In this document: in pieces, positions 1 to 9,124 of the stretch
How the letters are laid out: each line of letters opens with the position of its first letter
Position numbering within the stretch: position 1 is the stretch's first letter
From: Ophiothrix spiculata
Taxonomy: Eukaryota; Echinodermata; Ophiuroidea; Amphilepidida; Ophiotrichidae
Length of the DNA stretch: 25,654 nt
Assembly (NCBI GenBank): GCA_000969725.1
Contig: JXSR01S043358.1
Direction: 5' to 3' (one strand)
Made by a program: the position numbers and the translations under genes
Notes under the pieces: generated by a model
What the model was told of the DNA's origin: nothing
The model's input: the letters and a program-made list of their open reading frames with translations, nothing else
Databases searched by the model: none

Positions 1-655
1 ATGGTAACATCATCATGAAGCATAAAATGGTGGTTATGGTTCAAAGTCTCCCAAGCTTGACGTTTGAGAAATGCCCATTAATCATTCATAATATGAGCAT
101 GTGTAAATGTGTTCATGAATATGGGATAAATTGATAAAAAAAAAAGTGTTAGCGCTCATGTAGAAACTGGATAGGAACCATTTACAAACACTTGTACATG
201 TAAAGGGGGGTTTGATCATGAAAAAAAGAATAGTGCCAAAATTTTTCTAACCTTTTTTCTGAGAAAAATGAGTGTAAATCTCAGAATCATATTTAAGTCT
301 ATTTACAGGGGTTAAATTTTGTTAGCCCACTAGTTTGTTTCAACCATCTCCTCCATGCAAGTGTTTGTACATGTCCCTTTAGAAATCTTATAAAAGTTCA
401 GAAGTCGATCTTGACCCTGCATTTTTGTGTTCTTTTTAGATATCAGATTCTGTAATTTATAAACTCCATTTACAGAAGTCTGCCAAGAAGGACTCACTTG
501 TTTGAGTGTGTTAGCCTGAGCTGTGTTGCTTTGCCTCAAAGCCTTACGCCAGTGGTTCTTCTTGACCGACTATACATGTATATGACCATCTACCACAAAC
601 CTTCAGTCAAAAGTCACAATTTGTTTTATTGCAATTTGCATATTCAAAAGGAACA
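1..655. other. no gene seen; AT-rich flank or intron
   Basis: No exon, tRNA or clear transposon end is recognisable. A short inverted repeat built on ACAAACACTTG lies near 185-202 and 355-372 but has no supporting duplications. Small open frames here lack family resemblance and alternate with many stops. The stretch is probably upstream intron of the CDKL gene or sequence upstream of it. The last eight bases (648-655) are the left target duplication of the next element. Confidence 0.5.
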
Positions 656-1063
656 CAAGGGTTTAGCCAGAAGGGCATCCAGCCGTCATTTGGACAGCTG
701 ATCAAGAAAATGGACGCCCTGTAAAATGCATAGGCCGTCCAATAAGGCGTCCAAAAATACGTTTTACCATATGAAATTCGATGTTGAATGTTAGAATTTA
801 TTTTCAATAATCATCATCATCACAAAATCTGATCAATTCATTGTACTTTGTGAACTTAAAATGGGCTTTATATCGTGTTTTTTCTTCGTTCGTTCCCCAG
901 TCAGTCGCCATGTTGTTTACAAACTAGCACAAACGTAATCTTCGACTTCTTTGTCAAGTATGAATATTAATCATGCTGACGTCACAATGTTTTAATTGAA
1001 GCCAGCCTGTTCGCCCGGCCGCGAATTTGGACGCCCTATTTTCAAATCCTGGCTAAACTCTTG
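656..1063. mobile_element. non-autonomous hAT-like DNA transposon (408 bp)
   Basis: The ends are CAAGGGTTTAGCCAG on the left (656-670) and, read in reverse complement, CAAGAGTTTAGCCAG on the right (1049-1063), one mismatch in 15. An exact 8-bp direct repeat AAGGAACA flanks them (648-655 and 1064-1071). Eight-base target duplications with CA-starting ends are typical of the hAT superfamily. The inner part repeats the motif ggacgcc/ggcgtcc several times (for example near 712, 741, 748 and 1029), a subterminal-repeat pattern also seen in hAT elements. There is no transposase frame, so it is a deletion derivative or MITE. It contains a TGACGTCA palindrome at 977-984. Confidence 0.85.
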
Positions 1064-1071
1064 AAGGAACA

Positions 1072-1408
1072 TACCTTTAGATTTGAAAAAACACTTGTTT
1101 CAAATTTATGCAACACTCAGAATAGAGTTACGATTAGAACTTCAAATCATGACTGTCAGAAAACACAACAGATAAAATGTATGTTTAAGTTTCCATAAAC
1201 ATTTCCTGTGTGACCACATTAAGAAAATATTAGTTTTCAGAAGTTTGCATTGGAAATGAAAGATGCTATTTTGCCAGGAGTTCTAGAAAGGCATGGGCAT
1301 TTCCAATATGCTAAAATCAAAATTTTGTCTGAATACAGGAATTGTGTGCAGTTGGTACTGTATCTCAAAATGATGACTTGACTGGAGACCTGTTCCTATT
1401 GACGGTCA
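1072..1408. other. nothing recognised
   Basis: AT-rich sequence between two transposons. No exon, RNA gene or repeat structure was recognised. Confidence 0.4.
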
Positions 1409-1660
1409 CATATGTGATAACTCACCTCAAAATGGGGGGACTTTGCAGATGATATCAATTTTGAGTTTATCATTGCATCTGTTACAGCATTTTAAATGAC
1501 ACCTTATTTGTCGAAATTGATTAAGGCGATCAAATTTTACAACAAAAAATCTGCTGAAAATTCTTATTATTTTCTTTATTTTTTGCTACCTATTTTTACC
1601 AGTATCGTGAAAGTATTCTGTCGCAAAGTCCTCCTTTTCGGGGTGAGTCATCACATATAT
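1409..1660. mobile_element. MITE-like inverted-repeat element with TATGTGA ends
   Basis: The left arm from 1411 (TATGTGATAACTCACC, then roughly 20 more bases to ggactttgc) matches the reverse complement of the right arm, which ends near 1660 (TATGTGATGACTCACC, then to ggactttgc). By eye the arms are about 35-40 bp long and roughly 80 percent identical. No clear target duplication was seen, so the borders are approximate to a few bases. The terminal TATGTGA resembles the ends of the elements at 8040 and 12366. There is no coding capacity. Confidence 0.6.
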
Positions 1661-2264
1661 GTATGTGCTGAACAGACTGATCTTTAATGCTTTCAAATAA
1701 TTTAAATTTTCAAATGTCAATGAAAAAATTCAAATACAAGGAAAAAAGACTCAAAGTTCCCAGAATGGTAACCCTTCCCCCTTTGTAGAAACTAAAAATA
1801 AAATGACTTTGTTTGCTCTAAAAATCAATGGCATTGTTGTATAATAGGCAAATAATTTTGCCATGTAGGTCTTCAAGTAGTCCATTGTGATAGTCACACC
1901 TTCGCTATTGATTAGAACTTAATAAATAAGTGTTTCTGTTAGAAGAGCATCTGGTTGCTCCACAAACAAAAACAGTAATGGGGTGGTGTAATACCAAAAC
2001 AGGGGAATGTACATTACAGATTTGGCACAAAAGCAAAACATTGGTTAAATATGGCTAATATATGGTGATTGGTGGAGAAAATTCAATATTTAGGTTAACT
2101 TACAAACACGGTAAACTAACGATTTGACTAATTACTGTGTGAACTTTCACTGACAGCATCAATCATTTAAAATTGAACCATACTCTTGCATCTTGAGTCT
2201 TTGCCACAGACCAGTTGGCTCGCTTCACTTGCCTTTTGCCTCAGGCCTCTGTTGTTTTGCTTTG
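1661..2264. other. nothing recognised
   Basis: AT-rich sequence with scattered stops in all frames. No splice-bounded homologous exon and no paired transposon ends were recognised. Confidence 0.4.
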
Positions 2265-2402
2265 TGCCAAATTTTGTTAATGATTAATGACAAAAATCCT
2301 GCCCCAAATACGCTGGTACCCTCGATGTGGGCGCTTCACTATGGCTCATATTGCCCACATCGCAGGTAACGGCTGATCATAATTAGTCAAAATTTTGACC
2401 AG
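2265..2402. repeat. degenerate hairpin repeat
   Basis: GGTACCCTCGATGTGGGC (2315-2332) is mirrored by GCCCACATCGCAGGTAAC (2353-2370). The inner nine bases (GATGTGGGC/GCCCACATC) are perfectly complementary. Weaker complementarity continues outward through acaaaattttg-type sequence on both sides. It is probably the worn centre of an old foldback element. No target duplication was seen. Confidence 0.5.
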
Positions 2403-2653
2403 TAGAATTACACACCTTGGTTGCTCACTCGCCCTATCTAACTACACGCCAATCATTCGTGAGTGGAAGGGTTTGGCAAAGAGCTAGGTTTACAAAATGG
2501 CGATGTTTACATGTGCAACTTCTGCATCACACACCGCATTTAGCAACGCGTTCCAAGAAGAAACGATGATTAAACATGTGGTCAAATTAATGTAAAGGGA
2601 AATAATTATAAATCATATTCGACACAACAAAGTGACAATCAGTGAAAAAATCA

Positions 2654-2727
2654 CTGACCATCCAGGATTCGAACCTGGGACCTTGGGAATACTAGCCCCA
2701 CACTCTACCAACTGAGCTATACGGTCA
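2654..2727 (-). tRNA. tRNA-Thr(AGT)-like gene or tRNA pseudogene
   Basis: Read on the minus strand, the seven-base acceptor TGACCGT pairs with ATGGTCA (one G-T wobble). The D arm is GCTC-AGTTGGTA-GAGT. The anticodon stem TGGGG/TCCCA encloses the loop CTAGTAT (anticodon AGT, Thr). The T arm is CCAGG-TTCGAAT-CCTGG, a good B box. A run of six T (2645-2650 on the complement) follows a few bases after the 3' end and suits a Pol III terminator. Odd point: three bases rather than two separate the acceptor and D stems, and position 8 is A rather than U. The gene may therefore be a pseudogene or a tRNA-derived repeat. Confidence 0.6.
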
Positions 2728-3667
2728 GATGGGGAAGAGTGGATGATATTAAATCAATAGGCCTTCATGAGAAGATGTTAGAGGATCGGGGTTAGAATCA
2801 ATCACCAATGCGTTACGCATGTTATTTGTTTGACGCGCTAAACAACTGCTGCCAGAACACAGGCCAATTCCAGTGACAAGATTGATTAGCCATTACCGGC
2901 ATCTTATTTTGGATAAAACGTCGGAGACCACCATATGCCCCAAACAGCTCTGATGCTAATTGAATGATGACCCCTGTTTTCAAGTGTTTTTCTATATCAT
3001 TGATTCTGAAGAGCTCTCAAAACCGCCTCTCAAGTTTGCTCTGCGTTAAAGTACATTATGTAGTGCAATACTAAACCGGTGTGAGGTCTTCACCTTAGCA
3101 AATATACTTGAACACATCTTCTGGGATGTTCAATGTGCATGTGGCCAAACACGCTTTATTTTTAATGGCAAGGTATTTTTCCATCAATATTATCAGGTTA
3201 TTTATTGATTATGTTTTTTTAGTCCTTGGCTTACATTCAACCAAGTAAGTTTTAATAACAAGTAATCATTAAATACAAATTGAATATATGTCTTCGTATA
3301 TCGATTAACACTGTAGCTCTGGTAAAACTGTAATACATGTACACAAACTTCCTTGATAGCCCCAGATTGTGCCAGGAACAATTACAGTGTACTCCTTGAC
3401 TAATGTGGTCCTGATCATGCAGCATAATTTATAATAGAAATAATACTGGAGAAAAGCCAATTATAAATTTCTGTATATGGTCAAGATGGTGCAATTATAT
3501 TCTAGGAATGTTTTCTTCCAACTTGATCTGAACAAGTGATTTTTTGTTCTGAAACACTTTTTTACTTTGTACAATGTACATAGAACCCCCCTCCAAAAAA
3601 AAATCCCTGTATAGTCTCTTAATAAATGTCCCAAGTGTTTAATTGCTCCAAAACGAAAGAAGCTATT
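2728..3667. other. nothing recognised
   Basis: About 940 bases of AT-rich sequence. Checked for the CDKL N-lobe exons (glycine-rich loop, catalytic lysine) and for paired inverted repeats, and none was seen. Confidence 0.4.
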
Positions 3668-3806
3668 GTTGTTGGATTTAATTCGTGAACGCGTACTGAG
3701 AGCCTTGTGCGTACACGCGAACTAAACAACCTTGAAAATATACGCTAGCATCAGGGACCACTGCGTACTTAGTACAAACACGCGTTCACGAATTAAATCC
3801 AACAAC
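3668..3806. mobile_element. short MITE with perfect 27-bp terminal inverted repeats (139 bp)
   Basis: The left end, starting GTTGTTGGATTTAATTCGTG at 3668 and running to 3694, is the exact reverse complement of 3780-3806. Imperfect TAT/ATA bases outside both ends could reflect a TA target. The middle holds several GCGTAC/GTACGC steps, so the transcript could fold into a long hairpin. Perfect identity of the arms suggests a young insertion or gene-conversion-like maintenance. There is no coding capacity. The superfamily is not assignable from the ends. Confidence 0.85.
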
Positions 3807-4679
3807 TATAGAAGAAATGGCAAATAAAGCTTCAAATCATACTTTGATATGTAATGTATATATGTCTGTGTCTAGGCTAAATGGTTCTAGAGAAGATATC
3901 ATGGCCAGCTAATAACCTTTTTGCATCCAATTGGCAAACAAATTTATCTTCAAAGCCATCCTGAATAGTGAACAACCCATAAGGGTGGGTTATTCTGTGT
4001 ATTTTCTCTTATCTGTAACGTATTCATGAATGCGTGCATGTATCGTGTACACTTATGAGACTCAAATACAAAGGTCAATGGCAGAACGTACAGCATTGCC
4101 AACAGTTGAAGCTTAACCCCGTGAGCTTGAAATTTGTAAGATTACACGCCCAGTAATATCCCCCGGACATTAGATAGGAAGTAATTGAGTAAAATATTCT
4201 CAGATTTATGTTTTTAGTCCTTTGATGCCATAGATTGAAGCAGATTTTGGGCGGTATCTACCCCCTAGCAGACAATTTTTTTCTTGCACATGTCGCCATA
4301 TTGTTATTGATCCGATATCAATTATCCACAATTCCCCATAATAACGTGAAAATCGAGATACACCGAGAACAGAAAAATCAAAGATGGCGGCGATCGGCAC
4401 GTACGAATTGGTCTGAATTATGCAAAGTAATACCAAAATTTTACCAGTTAATTTTTTTTTTTGCTAAAAAGGTGAACGTTAAAACAAAATATCAAGTTTA
4501 TATTATAATCTTAAGAATCTTACAAAAAATGGACAAAATGCATGAGAAGTAGTTGTTTTCACATGTAAACAGATAGGAGTTTCAGATTTTTGCGATAATG
4601 TGACATCGTTAGTTGTAATTGTGCGTGCCTTTGAAAAGATTTTGTTTCATCCGTGTACACGTTAACCAATTTTTTGTTA
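3807..4679. other. nothing recognised apart from a small hairpin
   Basis: A short AACCCA/TGGGTT hairpin lies near 3974-3994. A 105-codon plus frame at 4235-4552 shows no recognisable domain and is low-complexity and Lys-rich. No exon of the kinase or transposon pair was recognised. Confidence 0.4.
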
Positions 4680-4726
4680 CGTGTAACAGATCATGCGTGC
4701 GTGTAACGCATCATGCGTGTAACGTG
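4680..4726. repeat. tandem repeat, 20-bp unit, about 2.3 copies
   Basis: CGTGTAACAGATCATGCGTG (4680-4699) is followed directly by CGTGTAACGCATCATGCGTG (4700-4719) and a partial third unit (TAACGTG). The unit contains a CpG-rich step unusual in this AT-rich neighbourhood. Confidence 0.75.
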
Positions 4727-5067
4727 CCCAACCTTAATTTTGTACCATATAACGATAATTGACAGAATTTGCCCCAAATTTGATATTGAATTGTGAACCA
4801 CTTCTAGAAAAACAGTTGAGAACATTAATTCCATATACAAGGGTATGTCAAAAACCTTAAATGGACTCCGATTAAAGCTGCTGAGAGCTTCTAAAGTTGG
4901 CGGATTTGGACAAAAACGTTACATGTATTTCAATTGAACAAATTAGTGATATTTGAGATGTTTTAAAGGTGGAAATCTAGGTTTGAAAAAATTGATAGTG
5001 TGTATTTTTGTGAGCAGTGCTCTTGTTTGTTTGTTTCTTCTTTAATACTTGCTATTTGGGATGCCAA

Positions 5068-5128
5068 TTTTAGTAAACATGTAATCAATAAATCAATTCA
5101 ATTAGTAAATTTAGTAAACATGTAATCA
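5068..5128. repeat. short direct duplication, about 20 bp repeated at 41-bp spacing
   Basis: TTTAGTAAACATGTAATCAA appears at about 5068 and again at about 5109, separated by AT-rich sequence. It is a simple local duplication with no gene content. Confidence 0.7.
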
Positions 5129-5182
5129 AATTATAGAGCAATTCTTAGAACATATCGCAGGTGTTTACATCATTCATCATAG

Positions 5183-5592
5183 CAGGAAAGTTGAGAATCC
5201 TCCCGGGGGGGGGGGGGGGGAGGTGGTACTTAAATTTGGTTTGGATAGGGACATGCCTCTGGGAAAATTGAAAAGCCACCAATCCAAATACCAGTTTTTG
5301 AGAAAAAGGGACCCATCCATATACCAAATCTCCCAAATTTTTAGTCAAATTTAATCAAAAACCACATTTGTTCTGCCCAAATTTGCACTATTTGGCAAAA
5401 TAATCGTAAAATTCAAATACTATTGAAAATTTTGTTAAATGAACCCATCAAAATACTACACTATGCAAAGAAAAAGGACCGATTGAAATACCAGAGAGCC
5501 TGATTTTGCTGCCCGAATTTGCAGCACGTCCCCATAACCCCAAAATTGTACTAGTATCTCCCCATGGGAGAATCCTATTCTCAACTTTCCTG
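5183..5592. mobile_element. MITE-like element with CAGGAAAGTTGAGAAT ends and a G-run (410 bp)
   Basis: CAGGAAAGTTGAGAAT at 5183-5198 is the reverse complement of the right end (5577-5592). Just inside the left end lies a run of about 16 G (5205-5220). The right arm has atgggag at the matching place, and ggacatgcc/ggacgtgc recur further in. CAGG termini fit hAT-type elements, but the flanking eight bases do not match, so the target duplication is lost or the assignment is wrong. The interior repeats a degenerate phrase (acccatccatatacca, accgattgaaatacca, acccatcaaaatacta). There is no transposase frame. Confidence 0.75.
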
Positions 5593-6847
5593 ATCTTATA
5601 TAACCAAGTTACTGCTGCAATCAAAAATCCTCAGTAACAAAATCTTTTAACCTGTGAGGAAATTGTACAGGGCACAAATCACATTTTCCTTTTTCATGAA
5701 TTTTCCAGGGATTTGTCTATTTAGCTGAAAATTGAAAGAAGTTCAGATACAAGTGCAGGCTGACTAGCATATACCTATAATTATATAAAAGAACATTTAT
5801 TTTTGTAAATTAAAATAAAATATGAGACTCATTTAATTAGCAGATATATGTTCTCATAATATTGCTTTAAGTACTACTACCAACATCATAATTCCCATCA
5901 AGGCATTTTTCCATTTCAAGAAATCAATAAAAGCAAGCTTTCAGAATACAAAGATGGTTGCCCTAAGATCAATACACCTGAGGTATATTGATCCCAGGGT
6001 TGACATGCTGTTTTTCTTACAGATCACATTGCTTTAAAACTAGGCCATGACACCTTTCATCTTGACAAGAAACATTTAGAGCCAGAAAAAATAATGTCAA
6101 TCATCTCAAATTTACCTATTAAATAAATTGCCTGAGTAAAACACCTTTTTGCCGAAAGCAAAAGTTATTTTACATGTTGTCAACTTCCTCATTTAATCCC
6201 ATAATGTGTATGCAATTTAGCCGCTCAAATATGAACAAGATTTTCTTTTAAAAGGTATGATATGTACATAGCAACTGATAAAACAAGGATCTAAAACAGT
6301 GACTAGGGTTTGTTAGCATTGCAGAGATTATACAGGCAGATGTTTGCAGGATTCTTGCTTGCATGGTCAAGGACTTCTAAGAGTCTTATGTTGGTATGCA
6401 AACACTGAAAAAGTGCACAAAAATAAAGAAACTGCTCTAATAAATTATAAAATAAGGCTCCCCAAAATGTTGTTTGCTTGTCCTCCACCGCCCGCCCCTA
6501 TTTTTCGAAGCTGGAAAAAAGTTTTTATTGTACTAAAGTATACCGCGCCTAATTTTCAGATTTCCAAAGTTTTTTTTCTTTGAGAATGTTGATCTTTTGA
6601 AAATATTTTTAAGTGGTTGTTTTCATTTTGGACACATGTATCCTGTGTGTCAATTATAAGAATTTACCACTTTCATTTGTCAAATTGGTTCACTTTTTGA
6701 ACAATATGGTTATGATGATAACTTATGCATGTATATGTAACAGTTTGAGAGTATTATGTACATTGTGTAGAGAATTAAAGATGAGTTTTAAAGGTTTTTT
6801 ACAAGATATTCTATCCCCATTGATCATTTATGACATTAGAATTTCCG
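5593..6847. other. nothing recognised
   Basis: AT-rich intron-like sequence. Small frames at 6303-6864 have no family resemblance. A pyrimidine-poor, stop-rich composition and the absence of paired inverted repeats leave nothing to annotate. Confidence 0.4.
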
Positions 6848-7113
6848 TAAGGCCCAAACCATAGTCGGCCTCCAAACAAAATTTTTCCTACCAAACATTT
6901 GGTCGTGACTCTAAACAAAATAACTTCAACACCAAGTTGAGACCAAACAAATTTCGCGCTAGATTGCACATGTTATTGAATTGCCATACATTGCCATACC
7001 AAATGTTTGCTGCCCGTTCATACTTTACGTTTGATGGCAAGTATTTGGTGACGTCACGACCAAATGTTTGGTAGGAAAAATTTTGTTTGGAGGCCGACTA
7101 TGGTTCGGCCTTA
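6848..7113. mobile_element. AGGCC-ended MITE with about 60-bp inverted repeats (266 bp)
   Basis: The left arm starts TAAGGCCCAAACCATAGTCG at 6848 and the right arm, in reverse complement from 7113, starts TAAGGCCGAACCATAGTCGG. They continue nearly identical through ccaaacaaaatttttcc and ccaaacatttggtcgtgac, about 60 bp in all with one small difference near the tip. The TA at each tip could be the target duplication. A TGACGTCA palindrome lies at 7049-7056 inside the right arm. The element ends 183 bp before the first kinase exon. It has no coding capacity. Confidence 0.88.
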
Positions 7114-7188
7114 ACAGTGATTATACTTTTGTATGTTTTATCAATGATGCAATTTAATTATTTGTATTCAAGTTAAAAATGAACGTAA

Positions 7189-7419
<231 letters not shown>

Positions 7420-7453
7420 TAAGAACGTAGTGCAAATACAAGTATATAAACTG

Positions 7454-7820
7454 AGGCCTAAAAAACCTTTTTTGACTTGCCCTTTGCGACCGACCCAAAA
7501 TTTGCAAAAATTTAGGGTCGCTTTTTTATTATTTTTTTTGGTGAACTTTTGCCTAACTCAACAGTGTATTTGGTAAAAATATCATGATATTTGGGTCAAA
7601 TTTACAACAATATTCACAAAATGTTATACATTTGCATGGAACAAGCATATATCTTGAATAATTAAAGCACAAAACGATGAAAATATTTATATGAAGTATT
7701 TTGTTCAGTTTGTTGGTGTCCAGTTTCAAGAAAAAATAAATAAAATAAAAAAATCCGACCGACCGACCGACCATCAATTTTACCATTAAAGGGCAAGTCA
7801 ACAACTTTTTTTTTAGGCCT
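7454..7820. mobile_element. AGGCC-ended foldback/MITE (367 bp)
   Basis: The left end AGGCCTAAAAAACC (from 7454) with following ttgacttgccctttgcgacc is mirrored by the right end (to 7820), which in reverse complement reads AGGCCTAAAAAAAAAGTTG and then ttgacttgccctttaatgg. The outer 40 bp are clearly homologous apart from homopolymer length. The right arm carries a short GACC tandem (ccgaccgaccgaccgacc near 7757-7773), with a single gcgaccgacc in the left arm. It starts only 36 bp after the first kinase exon. There is no transposase frame. Confidence 0.8.
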
Positions 7821-8039
7821 GATTTTGTTAAAACTATTGGCTAGATCCAACTGAGCTTATCTGGTGATATATATTCCGTGTGTTAATTTAGCTTTGTTAT
7901 TGGGAAGTATAATTTCATAGCCATCAGGGGGGTTTTTGGCCTGAAAGTGGTAGTCATTATGATTTATACATCAGTAATGATCCTACGTGCCATGCAATGT
8001 CAGTGGTTATAAAGCATTGGGGATTGTTTGGTGAACCAG

Positions 8040-8278
8040 CATATGTGACCTGCTCCAATGAAACCCGGACAAAGTCGGGAAAAATCATTTTTCTGATTTG
8101 CCCATATTAAAAATGCTGAAATTAAAAGCTTTAAAATGACGTATCACTTGTCAACATTGCTCAACCTTTTGCCTAAACGTCCTTTGTTTTCTATTGATTT
8201 GTGGCATGTTCATTGGGCTGTAACTCTATAGGTGCTCTGGGCACTTTGTCCAGGTTTCATGGGAGCAGGTCACATATG
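8040..8278. mobile_element. MITE with TATGTGACCTG ends, 36-bp inverted repeats (239 bp)
   Basis: CATATGTGACCTGCTCCAAT from 8040, continuing to acaaagt at 8075, matches the reverse complement of 8243-8278 with two differences in 36. A TA (or TATG) at the tips may be the target. The ends are related to those of the large element at 12366-13781 (ATATGTGACCTG), which suggests one transposase mobilised both. It has no coding capacity and lies inside the first visible CDKL intron. Confidence 0.87.
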
Positions 8279-8705
8279 AATGTTCAGCAATGGAAGCATC
8301 CTGGAACTCATCATGACAAATCGTTGTGAATGTATCACATTTTTGATGGCTCACCCTGAAAGAAAGGAAAGGCTGCAGAGATGATATCAATTAAGAATTT
8401 ATATCGGGATGTGAGAGGTCGGGTTCGAATCCATGGGGAAATGGGAAATTTTTGTGTGACATATTTGGACTTCTATATAGTTTTTAAGCGTTTGAAAGTA
8501 GGGTTAATGAAAGCACTTCCATGGGTAAAGTTACTGAAAAGGTTTTACTCTAGGTCATCTTGAACTGTTTTATCAGAAGGAATAGTCATATTTTGGTAAA
8601 TGTGAACCCAACCCCTTCAAAATGTTAACCCTACCTTATTTTGAATTGCGCACCACATATCCGAAAATGGGCCTGATCGGCCATTTAATTAATGAATACG
8701 ATACG

Positions 8706-8790
8706 TTTTAAGATAATAATAATAATAATAATAAAAACGCTTTTATTAGGCGCAACTATAAACAAACTCGGAGCGCCGTACATATAAAAT
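8706..8790 (-). mobile_element. 3' tail of a retroposon (SINE or LINE), minus strand
   Basis: Reading the minus strand, the sequence ggcgctccgagtttg, then ttgcgcctaataaaagcg, ends in an ATT tandem (AAT repeats at 8708-8732 on the plus strand). A GCGC-containing stem followed by ATT repeats is the style of L2/CR1-type LINE tails and the SINEs that share them. The 5' part may extend toward 9000, but no tRNA head is visible, so only the tail is claimed. It resembles the tail of the SINE at 12523-12835. Confidence 0.6.
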
Positions 8791-9051
8791 ACAAAAAAAT
8801 ACAGCAAAACCAAACCAAAAATGTTTTAAAATATGCCTTAGGAAAACCGAAAAGGTGTTAGATTAAAAACCATGTATATACAAAAGTACAATTATGAAAA
8901 TACACAGCATAAAAAGGAGACTTTTTTTCCATAAACTCCAATCCAAGCACTCTTTCGTGTAATCCTATGGAATCTGGAAAGAGAAAAATGGCCATATCTC
9001 TTAAACTAAGCATTATTTTGTTTATATGATGGCTTTTCTTTTTCTTTTCAG

Positions 9052-9124
9052 GTGTCATCATGAAACAATTGAGAGAATAGTTTATCAAACAATACTAGCT
9101 GTAAATTTCTGCCATCAACATAAT
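9052..9124 (+). CDS. CDKL1: CDKL1/CDKL4-like kinase, exon b (helix E region)
   Basis: This short exon of 73 bases completes the split Gly codon and then encodes 24 residues, CHHETIERIVYQTILAVNFC followed by HQHN. It matches the region before the catalytic loop in CDKL1/CDKL4, where human CDKL1 has a similar WQTLQAVNFCHKHN. It is too short to stand out as an open reading frame and was found by searching for the continuation of the upstream exon. The acceptor is tttcttttcag (AG at 9050-9051) and the donor is a consensus GTAAGT from 9125. It ends in phase 0, exactly where the next exon resumes. The Val usually found after the Gly is Cys here, and the start of this segment (CHHETIERI) is the most diverged part. 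The preceding intron is 1,633 bases and the following one 5,716 bases. Confidence 0.93.

Noticed and set aside
4235-4552. 105-codon plus-strand open frame
   Set aside because: No recognisable domain and a composition that follows the AT-rich DNA. There is no consistent splice context and it does not continue the kinase.
8405-8432. B-box-like string ggtcgggttcgaatcc
   Set aside because: No A box, paired arms or terminator around it. It is an isolated match, possibly a trace of a tRNA-derived repeat.
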